From Chryseobacterium gleum (GTDB lineage Bacteria; Bacteroidota; Bacteroidia; Flavobacteriales_D; Crocinitomicaceae): a stretch of DNA of 48,072 bases. The DNA is taken from assembly GCA_945860065.1 (NCBI GenBank), contig CAMAPI010000012.1, positions 1 to 48,072 on the forward strand, in the 5' to 3' direction. Position numbers and translations under genes: made by a program. Positions within the stretch are counted from its first letter, which is position 1. Each line of letters opens with the position of its first letter. This document shows, piece after piece, positions 8,613 through 17,182 of the stretch. The notes below the pieces were generated by a model. It was not told the DNA's origin. It did not search any database and worked only from the letters and a program-made list of their open reading frames with translations.

Positions 8613-11600
8613 AAACCTTACTCACCTTCATCTTAAGCCTTTTAAGTTTCTCATCTATCGCACAAGTTAAGAGTGTGATGGAAGCAAGTGATAAAGCACG
8701 AAAAATCGTTGGGGAATCAGCCGAGACCTTTAATCCGTACGTATATGTAATGCCGACTATCGGGACTGGCGGACATGGGCACACCTTTCCCGGGGTGACA
8801 ACTCCGTTTGGTATGATGCAGTTGAGTCCAGATACACGTTACGACGGATGGGATGGTTGTGGTGGATACCATTATTCAGATTCCATTATCTATGGATTTA
8901 GTCACGCGCATTTGAGTGGGACAGGTGTTCCAGACTATGCAGACTTGTTAATTGTTCCTCAATCCGGAAAAAAAGCAAAATTACAAGGGAAGTACATCGA
9001 TCCGGAAAATGGCTACGGCTCTCGTTTTTCACATAACGAGGAAAAAGCACGTGCTGGATATTATGAAGTTTACTTAAAGGATGAAGACATCAAAGTCCGT
9101 TTAACAAGTAGCGATCGCTCGGGAATCCATGAATACACATTCAACGATAAAAAAGACAAGAAATTCATTTTGTTGGACTTAGATTACCGAGACAAAGTGT
9201 TGGATGCTGGATTTGAAATCCTAAACGACTCAAGTATTTCTGGAAAACGTGTTTCGGAAGCATGGGCAAATGAACAACACTTTTATTTTCACTTAGAAAC
9301 TTCCATTCCCTTTACTTCAGCTAAAGCGGTAAAAATAGATGGAACGCATAAGTTATTGTTGGAATTCCCGAAAAACACACAGCTTCTCTACGTGAAAGTT
9401 GGAATGTCACATGTAGATCAGAAAGGAGCAGCACATAATTTACAGTTAGAAATTCCGCGATTTGATTTTATGCAAGTCTATTCGCGAAATGTCGAAAAAT
9501 GGAACAACGAACTAAGTAAAATCAAAATCGAGTCCTTGAGTTTTGAAGATGCCATCATTTTTTACACCAGCTTGTATCATTCCATGGTCGCGCCAAATCT
9601 TATGAGTGATTTGGACGGAAGATACCGTGGACGTGATCAGAAAATACATCAATTATTGAAGGACAATCAATACACCGTTTTCTCATTATGGGACACCTAC
9701 CGCGGCAATCACCCATTATTTACATTGATTCAACAAGAACGCACAACACAATTCATTCGTACGTTTTTACGTCAATTCGACGAAGGCGGGGACCTTCCAG
9801 TTTGGGAATTGGCAGCATGTGAAACTGAATGCATGATAGGTTACCACAGTGTAAGTGTTATGTCAGATGCTTACATGAAAGGAATCGATGGCTCAAATAA
9901 AAAAGTAGGAATGGCGTATGATGCAAAAACAGTTTTAAAGGACATGCATTTTACGGCGAATATCAATGAGTTCGGAAAACAAACCTATGCCAAAAACGGA
10001 TATTTGAGTTCAAGTGATGAACCGGAGTCCGTTTCTAAAACCTTAGAATATGCCTACGATGACTTCTGCATAGCGGAAATGGCGCAAGCCATGGGAAATG
10101 AGGAATTGGAAAAAAATTACCGTAAAAGAAGTTTTTCCTTCATCAACCTATTCGATCCAAACACTAAATTTATGCGTCCTCGTCGCGGTGCGCAATGGTA
10201 TGGACCATTTGATCCTTCTGAAGTAAATTTCAACTACACCGAGGCGAATAGCTGGCAGTATTCCTTGTATGCACCTCACGAAATTGAAGTTTTAACGAAT
10301 TTATTGGGTGGGCGCGACTCCTTGGAAGCGTGGTTGGATCGCTTGTTTACGACGGAAATGAAATTGTCAGGGCGCGAACAAGCGGACATTACCGGATTAA
10401 TCGGACAATACGCGCATGGTAACGAACCGTCCCATCACATGGCTTATTTGTACAATTTCACCAATGCGCCTTACAAAACGCAATTCTACGTTGATCGGAT
10501 TTTGAAGGAAATGTACCATGCCAAACCAGACGGGCTATCTGGAAATGAGGACTGTGGACAAATGAGCGCTTGGTATGTGTTAAGTTCTTTGGGACTTTAT
10601 CCCATTTCACCAGGAAATACCATGTATCAAATTGGACGACCGCTTTTCGCAAAGGCGACCATCAAAGTGGACAATCAAACGAATGCGAAAATCGAGATTG
10701 TTTGCAGCAATCAAAGTGCAGCGAGTTGCTATGTAGAATCCGTAAAATGGAATGGAAAATTGATTCCAGATTTTCAAATTGATCATAGGACCTTAATGCT
10801 GGGTGGGAAATTAGAATTTGAAATGACGGATAAAAAACCAACTAAATCAAATTATCCTCAAATGTACAGCGTAGAAATTCCAACAGATGTCGTACCAGCA
10901 CCATTCATTAAAACAGAACAACGCATCTTTGATCAGGAATTGTATTTGGAATTGGGACATGTGGTTCTTAGTCAAACGGACACATACGAATTAAACTACC
11001 GATTGAACAATGGCCCATGGAACAACTACAAACAACCAATTAAAATCAAAGAAACAACAACTATTGATCTACAATTACTCAGAAAGAATGCAGCTGGAAT
11101 TAGAACAGAAAGCGCGATTGTTTCAAGTCAATTTATCCAAAAAAATCCAAATATCAGTTTGACACTTGACACTAAGTATTCCAATCAATATGCTGCTTCA
11201 GGTGAAAACGCACTAATCGATGGCCTATTGGGCGGAAATGAATTTAGAACAGGTGACTGGCAAGGATTCTATGGAAAAGATGTTGTAGCCATCGTTACCT
11301 TCAAAGAACCGATGGCTATTCATGAAATTGGTGCTTCCTGTATTCGTGATCAAAAATCATGGATTTTCCTTCCGAAGGAAATTCGCTACGAAATTTCTTA
11401 TGATGGAATCACCTTTCAAAATCCGCAAATCATTTCCATACAATCCGCTACAAACACGGATAAAAATCCATACAATCAGAAATTCACTCAAATTCTTGAA
11501 ACTGACAAATCACGAAAAATCAAAAGCATTCGCTATACGATTGTCAATCCAGGATTTTGTCCAACATGGCATTTAGGCATTGGTAATCCAACATGGATGT

Positions 11601-11626
11601 TTATAGACGAATTGATTTTCAACTAG
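8609..11626 (+). CDS. Secreted GH92 alpha-mannosidase with C-terminal discoidin-like domain
   Basis: The protein of 1005 residues has a signal peptide (first ~19 residues) and the GH92 hallmarks: TGGHGHTFPG and PFGMMQLSPDTR near the N-terminus, HAHLSGTGVPDYADL, and GNEDCGQMSAWYVLSSLG near residue 650. GH92 enzymes are calcium-dependent exo-alpha-mannosidases, often 1,2-specific, that trim mannose from glycans. After the catalytic part there is a chitobiase/FN3-like segment (about 765-840) and an F5/8 type C-like segment (about 850-1000), probably for binding. There is no T9SS tail, so a periplasmic enzyme is likely. It overlaps the GT2 gene by 4 bp. Its stop shares the palindrome CTAG with the stop of the convergent gene. 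Confidence 0.9.
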   Translation: MKTLLTFILSLLSFSSIAQVKSVMEASDKARKIVGESAETFNPYVYVMPTIGTGGHGHTFPGVTTPFGMMQLSPDTRYDGWDGCGGYHYSDSIIYGFSHAHLSGTGVPDYADLLIVPQSGKKAKLQGKYIDPENGYGSRFSHNEEKARAGYYEVYLKDEDIKVRLTSSDRSGIHEYTFNDKKDKKFILLDLDYRDKVLDAGFEILNDSSISGKRVSEAWANEQHFYFHLETSIPFTSAKAVKIDGTHKLLLEFPKNTQLLYVKVGMSHVDQKGAAHNLQLEIPRFDFMQVYSRNVEKWNNELSKIKIESLSFEDAIIFYTSLYHSMVAPNLMSDLDGRYRGRDQKIHQLLKDNQYTVFSLWDTYRGNHPLFTLIQQERTTQFIRTFLRQFDEGGDLPVWELAACETECMIGYHSVSVMSDAYMKGIDGSNKKVGMAYDAKTVLKDMHFTANINEFGKQTYAKNGYLSSSDEPESVSKTLEYAYDDFCIAEMAQAMGNEELEKNYRKRSFSFINLFDPNTKFMRPRRGAQWYGPFDPSEVNFNYTEANSWQYSLYAPHEIEVLTNLLGGRDSLEAWLDRLFTTEMKLSGREQADITGLIGQYAHGNEPSHHMAYLYNFTNAPYKTQFYVDRILKEMYHAKPDGLSGNEDCGQMSAWYVLSSLGLYPISPGNTMYQIGRPLFAKATIKVDNQTNAKIEIVCSNQSAASCYVESVKWNGKLIPDFQIDHRTLMLGGKLEFEMTDKKPTKSNYPQMYSVEIPTDVVPAPFIKTEQRIFDQELYLELGHVVLSQTDTYELNYRLNNGPWNNYKQPIKIKETTTIDLQLLRKNAAGIRTESAIVSSQFIQKNPNISLTLDTKYSNQYAASGENALIDGLLGGNEFRTGDWQGFYGKDVVAIVTFKEPMAIHEIGASCIRDQKSWIFLPKEIRYEISYDGITFQNPQIISIQSATNTDKNPYNQKFTQILETDKSRKIKSIRYTIVNPGFCPTWHLGIGNPTWMFIDELIFN

Positions 11627-12621
11627 GACTTTAGGAATTTCAATATCCCCGGGAGATTGTTTTGCTTTAGGACGGAATATGTTTTGTTAGTCGCGCCAAA
11701 TTTTCGGTAAAACTGTGCGATTGCTTCGTTATTCGAACCGACAAAGTCCAAGGTGTGATGTGTTTCTTGAATAGAAGAAATTTCCTGATCGATCAAAGCG
11801 TACATCGCACCCAACTTTTTTCCTTCTGGCGTTGCCGTACCTTTTAAAAAGTAAGAAGTGCCTTTGTGTGAAATGAATGCTCCTGCGGCGATGAGAAGAC
11901 CATTCAGATGAATGGTTCGTATCCTTAACATTCCACGAAGTTGCGTCTCCTCTAATAAGTTCGTTAAGCGTTGCCAAACCGCTGGAGTGAAACCACTTAA
12001 CTCCTCTCCTTTTTGTTTTCTGAAAAAAGAAATGAACTCAGAAACATCCGTAGTCTCACAAAGAATAAATTCAATTGGAATTTTCTTTAAAATCCGCTTG
12101 GCATTCGTTGTATAATTCGATTTGATTCCTTCAAGATCTTTCGATAAATCGAGTATTTGAAATTTACCAAAGGATTGAAACACATCTTGATTTTCGGAAT
12201 CTACATTCAATTGCACATAGCTCGCGGATGATGTTAAAAATTGAGCAATCTTCATTAAATCACCTTGATGCGTCGAAGACACATGCAGGGATCGAATGAA
12301 GAAAGGTTGTAAGCGATAAGAAAAACCGAGCTTTGATCCTTTGGGAATATTCAGGATGTAATTACCGTCTTCATCACATAGCATTTCCCAATCTTTATGT
12401 AAAATATCTTGCACCCAGGACAAAGAAAAAAAATCCAATTGCTCATCCGAAGCAACCATTTGATCCCATTTTCGTTTGTCTATATGTTGCGATTGAAGAA
12501 ATTTCAAAATTGAATGTTTAAACGAAATTAACGGAATAAATTCAGTTTTAGTCTCTTCAAGGAATAAAGAATATTCAACTTCCTCTTTTTTCCTTAACTT
12601 CGTTTCGAAAATTTGAATCAA
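11623..12621 (-). CDS. GNAT/FemAB-like acyltransferase
   Basis: This is a protein of up to 332 residues. The C-terminal half looks like a GNAT fold of the FemAB-like group: GMLRIRTIHLNGLLIAAGAF, SYFLKGTATPEGKKLGAMYALI, then LDFVGSNNEAIAQFYRKFGA. Such proteins transfer an acyl or aminoacyl group, for example onto wall precursors or lipids; the substrate is unknown. The start is uncertain: ATG at 12621 gives a 54-residue leader before the usual family start, while TTG at 12507 starts the protein just before HIDKRKWDQ and leaves room for the promoter of the divergent gene. I kept the longer form. The 3' end overlaps the GH92 stop by 4 bp. Confidence 0.7.
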   Translation of the reverse strand: MIQIFETKLRKKEEVEYSLFLEETKTEFIPLISFKHSILKFLQSQHIDKRKWDQMVASDEQLDFFSLSWVQDILHKDWEMLCDEDGNYILNIPKGSKLGFSYRLQPFFIRSLHVSSTHQGDLMKIAQFLTSSASYVQLNVDSENQDVFQSFGKFQILDLSKDLEGIKSNYTTNAKRILKKIPIEFILCETTDVSEFISFFRKQKGEELSGFTPAVWQRLTNLLEETQLRGMLRIRTIHLNGLLIAAGAFISHKGTSYFLKGTATPEGKKLGAMYALIDQEISSIQETHHTLDFVGSNNEAIAQFYRKFGATNKTYSVLKQNNLPGILKFLKS

Positions 12622-12640
12622 TTACAATAAAACAATACTC

Positions 12641-12976
12641 ATGAAAGCAATTAAAATTTTATTCTTTTCATTTTTCTTAGGATTAACCGCTCTTGCGCAA
12701 CAAGCACAAACACCTGAGCAAAATGCTCAAGCGTTAACACAAAGTCAAACAACGATGTTGAAATTGACATCTGCACAACAAGAACAGGTGTATTCGATTC
12801 ACCTAGGTATTGCACAAAAAAACCAAGGTATTTTGATGTCTAATTATTCAGAAGCTCAAAAGAAAGCAATCATCAAATCAAACGAAGAAGCGAGAATGGC
12901 GATGTTGAAAAATAGTTTAACTGCAGAACAATTTGCTAAATTGGAAAAAGCAGCAACAGAGCAACGAAATAACTAA
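12641..12976 (+). CDS. Small secreted Gln-rich protein, Spy-like in size and style
   Basis: The protein of 111 residues has a clear signal peptide ending near ALAQ (residue ~20), then a helical, Gln/Ala/Lys-rich mature part with LTSAQQEQVYSI and LTAEQFAKLEKA. Two LT-x-xQ blocks with helices between them are the style of Spy/CpxP-type periplasmic proteins and related DUF families of Bacteroidota, but I cannot assign a family with confidence. A weak -7-like box (TAACTTCG, 12595-12602, one mismatch) lies upstream, and a strong terminator follows at 12991-13025. Confidence 0.75.
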   Translation: MKAIKILFFSFFLGLTALAQQAQTPEQNAQALTQSQTTMLKLTSAQQEQVYSIHLGIAQKNQGILMSNYSEAQKKAIIKSNEEARMAMLKNSLTAEQFAKLEKAATEQRNN

Positions 12977-12990
12977 AAATATTTATTCAA

Positions 12991-13025
12991 AAAAAGCCCC
13001 GACAGAATCGTCGGGGCTTTTTTTT
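12991..13025. terminator. Intrinsic terminator serving two convergent genes
   Basis: A perfect 9-bp stem (AGCCCCGAC at 12995-13003 and its complement at 13010-13018) with a 6-base loop is flanked by A-tract on the left and T-tract on the right. It therefore works in both directions: for the + gene ending at 12976 and the - gene ending at 13035. Confidence 0.92.
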
Positions 13026-13034
13026 GTCAATATT

Positions 13035-15293
13035 TTACTTAATCAATTTCAAGATTCTCATCCCTCGCTCATTTTGAAGTGTAACGATGTACATGCCATT
13101 CGACCAATTGGCCGTTGAGATGACAATTTGCGGAGATGAATATTCTTCGTTTAATAGAACTTTTCCGTTGACATCGCTAATCGTTAATTGAGATGTCAAT
13201 TGTTCATTTAGCTGAATGGTTATTTGATTGTCAAATGGATTTGGGAATACCTTCACCTCAAAACTCAAGCTTTCAATATTAGCGTAGCAATTGTTTGTTA
13301 TACCAAATGTTGGAGACACATAGGCAAACGTCGCACCCCCATCTGGACAGCGTGCGTATGCAACATCCGATGTCTGAACACCAAATCCAACTTGATCATG
13401 AAAAATTGCTCCATTGCTTAATACGACTAATTCACCAGAAGCATTCAATTTGAATGATGCGTGCAAGCCGGACTGAAACACATCGTTATCAGCCCACACA
13501 ATTAAGTATCCATAGGCAGGAATTGTTGTAGTAACGGGAAACGGCCATTTCATTAAATTCAAAGCGTCGTCCGTTAAATACATGCTAGAAAGATCTATTG
13601 GATTCGAAGTTGTATTGTATAACTCAATCCAGTCGTCATTTTCACCATTTTGATCCAATGCTGAGATGCCATTAGAAGCAACAATTTCATTGATTAATAC
13701 CGATCCAACCGTTGGGGAAGGAACCACAACCGTTAAATGATGAAACTCATGTTCCGCACGTTGTGGACTAAATAATCCTGCGTTCGAATTCTCCGTATAA
13801 ATGTAATATTCAAATACGACGCCATTTACCTGTGAGTCCACACCGTAAACATGATCACCCGCAGAACCGTCGTTGTGACTTCCATCGTCAAACATTTGAA
13901 CGCGATTGAATTTCAATTGATGATTGGTGCGGTATCCTAAAAATACCGCTGTTTCGTTTGCGCAAGAGGCATTGATCGTAATCGTTTGATTATACACAGG
14001 ACTGGCAACAGAGGAAGAAAAAGCGGAAATCGTTGGTGCGAGCAACACATAATTAGCATTTGTATTGAAGTAAGAAACGCGTGCACTCATGAGTGCTTGA
14101 ATCCCTGGAATACTAGCTCCTCCACCTGGACCACCGGTTCCAGTTACTGCGGTTGTTAAACTATTTTGAAATTGTGTATATGTGTAGAATTTATATGGGT
14201 CTGAATTCACCGTTGCATCAATCGTCGTGCGTAATTGGTTCGCAACAGTTAAATAATAATCGTTAGCAAACATTTCTTGCACCATGGTACGGACATGTGC
14301 CATGTACATACGCTTATACATCGGATCATCGAGTATTTTTACGATCAGGGGATGTATGGTAGATGTATTATTGGACATTGGATCCAATGTAGTCGTACTT
14401 GTACTGGAACCTGTGCCACCTGGGAATCCAGCAAAACTCATGTTTAAGTCCCAAACGGTTGGAACAAAGCGGGAATTATTATCCCATGTCAAATAATAAT
14501 TCTGGCGAAAGGCACCGCTGTAGGAATCTAAGTTCACAAGTACATTGTTAAATGCTAACATCCAAATTGCGCGATCAATATCCAATTTTGACTCAATATT
14601 TGTAAAATCATTGCTCAGTGTATTGATTAAATCCACCAAGCGATTCCAACCATAAGTGGATTTCAATTCATACCCACTAGCATAAGTACTACTATCCATA
14701 CTGATGTACGATAAATCAGGACCTATTGTACTACCAGGCCCAGACCCACCAACTGGATTACATTTAAAATAGGTGTCCCCACTTTGATAATAATGATTGG
14801 CATTGAATGTTTTATTAATACTCTCCGCATTGGAATATATTCCACGATAGACACCATTGACATACACATTGGCAAAATTTCCTTTTGGACAATCCATGTA
14901 TTGCTCGAGAATCGCATAGGAAAGAACCTCCCGAATCATGGATGGATCCTTGTATCCATTTTGCAATTTAACATCTGTATATCCTTGGTAGTCTTGATTT
15001 CCTTTAATGTGATCCAATTCGATGTGTAACGGATTCTTTTGATTCGTCGGACTGTAAGAGCTATTTCCCTTATATTTCACACCACAACTATCAAAGGAAA
15101 CGCCATTTACACGGACGGAATCTGCAATGATATAAGCTTCGGATGCTACTGCGGCGTCAAGTTGCGCATCCCAATTCGTAAAACTAAAGAAGACTTCGAT
15201 CGTCTGGATAGTTGCTCTATCATAAAAATTTTGAACTTGGGAGAAAATGACAAAGGACTGAAAGAGGGATAGAAATAAAATGGCGTTTTTCAT
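13035..15293 (-). CDS. CotH-domain protein with lamin-tail domain and T9SS sorting tail
   Basis: The protein of 752 residues has a signal peptide (first ~19), then a CotH kinase-like domain over about residues 25-410 (KYKGNSSYSPTNQKNPL, DVKLQNGYKDPSMIREVLSY, VYVNGVYRGIYSNAE, PTVWDLNMSF). A middle beta domain and a lamin-tail (LTD) domain follow, about residues 530-650 (LINEIVASNG, NDDWIELYN). The end is a type A T9SS sorting domain (VFPNPFDNQITIQL to the terminal MRILKLIK). CotH proteins are secreted kinase-like enzymes or scaffolds. The tail predicts export through T9SS and anchoring or release at the cell surface. It stands alone, with 214 bp upstream to the divergent GH3 gene. Confidence 0.88.
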   Translation of the reverse strand: MKNAILFLSLFQSFVIFSQVQNFYDRATIQTIEVFFSFTNWDAQLDAAVASEAYIIADSVRVNGVSFDSCGVKYKGNSSYSPTNQKNPLHIELDHIKGNQDYQGYTDVKLQNGYKDPSMIREVLSYAILEQYMDCPKGNFANVYVNGVYRGIYSNAESINKTFNANHYYQSGDTYFKCNPVGGSGPGSTIGPDLSYISMDSSTYASGYELKSTYGWNRLVDLINTLSNDFTNIESKLDIDRAIWMLAFNNVLVNLDSYSGAFRQNYYLTWDNNSRFVPTVWDLNMSFAGFPGGTGSSTSTTTLDPMSNNTSTIHPLIVKILDDPMYKRMYMAHVRTMVQEMFANDYYLTVANQLRTTIDATVNSDPYKFYTYTQFQNSLTTAVTGTGGPGGGASIPGIQALMSARVSYFNTNANYVLLAPTISAFSSSVASPVYNQTITINASCANETAVFLGYRTNHQLKFNRVQMFDDGSHNDGSAGDHVYGVDSQVNGVVFEYYIYTENSNAGLFSPQRAEHEFHHLTVVVPSPTVGSVLINEIVASNGISALDQNGENDDWIELYNTTSNPIDLSSMYLTDDALNLMKWPFPVTTTIPAYGYLIVWADNDVFQSGLHASFKLNASGELVVLSNGAIFHDQVGFGVQTSDVAYARCPDGGATFAYVSPTFGITNNCYANIESLSFEVKVFPNPFDNQITIQLNEQLTSQLTISDVNGKVLLNEEYSSPQIVISTANWSNGMYIVTLQNERGMRILKLIK

Positions 15294-15507
15294 ATACGTT
15301 ATTGGAAGATTTAAGGGTTAGATGCCAGAGTTTAAGAAGTATTGCGCAAAATGTCCACAATATTAACTTAAAGTTAAGCTTTTTTCACCAAAAGAATAGT
15401 TGGCAATGAGATAAGGCATAGTTATTGACATGGCATTGGTTATTTCTTCAACAGAGTATTTACCTCAATAAGAAGGATATGTTTACTTTTGAACAAGACA
15501 ATTATAT
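15294..15507. other. Largest intergenic region, between divergent cotH-like and GH3 genes
   Basis: These 214 bp hold the -7 box of the GH3 gene (15484-15491), a perfect 15-base palindrome (15363-15377, TTAACTT-A-AAGTTAA) and a one-mismatch -7-like box toward the CotH gene (15358-15365). No ORF, tRNA or strong hairpin with a U-tract was seen. Confidence 0.6.
15484..15491 (+). promoter_or_regulatory. -7 promoter box for the GH3 lipoprotein gene (TACTTTTG)
   Basis: This is an exact TAnnTTTG match, 16 bases before the ATG at 15508, so the leader would be around 10 bases. No convincing -33 TTTG is seen about 19 bases upstream. Confidence 0.55.
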
Positions 15508-16653
15508 ATGAAAAAAATCATCACACCCTTATTTTTAGCAGGACTCCTTTTCCAAGGATGTGCTCAATCGAGCGAATCTTCAAAGCCCGTTAAAGTCCTT
15601 CAACCAGAAACAAAAATCAGCTTTGAATTGGCTGATTTCTTAAAAGAAAACACAGCATTAGACAAAGAAGTAGAGCGTGTGTTTGGGCAAATGGATGACA
15701 CAGCGATTGTGGCACAATTAATCATGCCTGCAGTTGGACGTTTAGGTCAAACAAAAGCGACCATTGATCAACACATCAAAGACCGGGTTATTGGCGGGGT
15801 ATTGATGCTGAATGGCACTAAGGAAGAGTTTAGCTCATGGATAAAAGATTTTGAATCCAACAATTTGAAATTCGGTAATTTGCCATTTTTATATAGTGCG
15901 GATGCCGAACCAAGTTTAGTTAACCGAAAAATTACCGGATCTACTATCGTGAAAAAAGCGAATGAATTAAAAAATGTAGACGAAGTGATTGCCTGTGCGA
16001 AAACCATTTCTGCTGACTTGAATAGCATTGGGATCAACTACAACTTCTCCCCTGTTGTAGACATGTCCCCAAACACAACCGTTGGATTTAGAAGTTTTGG
16101 TGCGGTCCCAGCGAATATCATCCCTTGGTCAGACGCCTTTATTCAGGAAACACAACGCAACAACATTATTGCTACTGCAAAACATTTTCCTGGTCATGGA
16201 CTTGTTACAGGGGATACACACAAAGCATTGCAGGTGATTGACGGTGAAATGAAGGAAATCTGCAACTATCCGACCTTGATTGCAAATGGTGTGTTAAGCA
16301 TCATGGTAGCGCACATTGCTGTTCAAAACAATGCGAAATACGACACAAAAGGATTACCGTCCACTTGTTCAGAGAAAATTGTCACTGAATTACTAAAAGA
16401 CAGCCTTGGATTCAAAGGGTTAATTGTTACAGACGCGATGAACATGGGAGGCGTAGTTAATGTGCCACAGGCGGCCTACAAAGCAATCAATGCCGGCTGT
16501 GACATTGTTTTAATGCCTTTGGATGCAAAGAAAGCACATCAAGAAATACTGACAGCTTACCGCACAAACAAAGAATTTAAAAAGAAAGTGGATGAAGCTG
16601 CGAAAAAAGTAATTCGCATGAAAATCGCTATGGGATTGTTAAAGGTAAGTTAA
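15508..16653 (+). CDS. GH3 beta-N-acetylhexosaminidase-like lipoprotein (NagZ-like)
   Basis: The protein of 381 residues is a single GH3 N-terminal-type domain behind a lipoprotein signal (LLFQGC, Cys18). Key motifs are KHFPGHG (225-231) followed by GDTH (235-238), the loop that carries the Asp/His general acid pair of NagZ-type enzymes, and IVTDAMNMGG (nucleophile Asp309). NagZ-like GH3 enzymes cut beta-linked N-acetylglucosamine from muropeptides or chitin fragments. As a lipoprotein it would act in the periplasm or on the outer membrane, unlike cytoplasmic NagZ. The first motif (YSADAEPSLVNR) departs from the usual DxExG sequence, so substrate preference may differ. Its stop shares TTAA with the stop of convergent rimM. 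Confidence 0.85.
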   Translation: MKKIITPLFLAGLLFQGCAQSSESSKPVKVLQPETKISFELADFLKENTALDKEVERVFGQMDDTAIVAQLIMPAVGRLGQTKATIDQHIKDRVIGGVLMLNGTKEEFSSWIKDFESNNLKFGNLPFLYSADAEPSLVNRKITGSTIVKKANELKNVDEVIACAKTISADLNSIGINYNFSPVVDMSPNTTVGFRSFGAVPANIIPWSDAFIQETQRNNIIATAKHFPGHGLVTGDTHKALQVIDGEMKEICNYPTLIANGVLSIMVAHIAVQNNAKYDTKGLPSTCSEKIVTELLKDSLGFKGLIVTDAMNMGGVVNVPQAAYKAINAGCDIVLMPLDAKKAHQEILTAYRTNKEFKKKVDEAAKKVIRMKIAMGLLKVS

Positions 16654-17177
16654 CCTAAATACAAATCGATTAATCCTTCAGGAGCTTTTACATAAAGCTC
16701 CTTTTTTTTGCGCTGAACTTTTTGAACAAGTCCATCAAAAATAGGAAGCAAGACCTCCACTCCATTTTTATTCAATTGCAATAAAGGATTTGCCGCCATG
16801 TCAATCACATTTTCGACAATTCCTACGTCACCATGAACTTCATCAATTACCGTATAACCAATAATTTCATGATCATAAAATGAAGTTTGATCTAATTCTT
16901 GTAAAAATGATTCTGGAAGATATACAGGCTTTTTCAAAATGCGTTGTGCATCTTGTTCACTATCGACTCCTTGAAATTTAACCGCAACGAAGCCTTTGGT
17001 TTTAATTTTGATATTCTCTACGAAGAATGGAACGAGTCCACCATCTATTTCAACGAAAACAGAATCCAGTGTTGCGTATTCTGCTGGATTAGAAACGTCT
17101 AAAAACAACGAAACTTCACCTTTAAATCCGTGAAGTTTCGCTATTATTCCTAAATAAAAACAATCTTTTTTGTGCAT
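16650..17177 (-). CDS. rimM: Ribosome maturation factor RimM
   Basis: The protein of 175 residues has the N-terminal RimM beta-barrel (YLGIIAKLHGFKGEVSLFLD, the GxxHGxKG motif) and a C-terminal PRC-barrel (VENVIDMAANPLLQL, VLLPIFDGLV). RimM binds uS19 and helps mature the head of the 30S subunit. It starts 6 bp after the rpsP stop, the standard rpsP-rimM pairing; trmD and rplS, which follow in many other bacteria, are absent here, because the gene beyond is the convergent GH3 lipoprotein. Confidence 0.95.
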   Translation of the reverse strand: MHKKDCFYLGIIAKLHGFKGEVSLFLDVSNPAEYATLDSVFVEIDGGLVPFFVENIKIKTKGFVAVKFQGVDSEQDAQRILKKPVYLPESFLQELDQTSFYDHEIIGYTVIDEVHGDVGIVENVIDMAANPLLQLNKNGVEVLLPIFDGLVQKVQRKKKELYVKAPEGLIDLYLG

Positions 17178-17182
17178 AAAGC

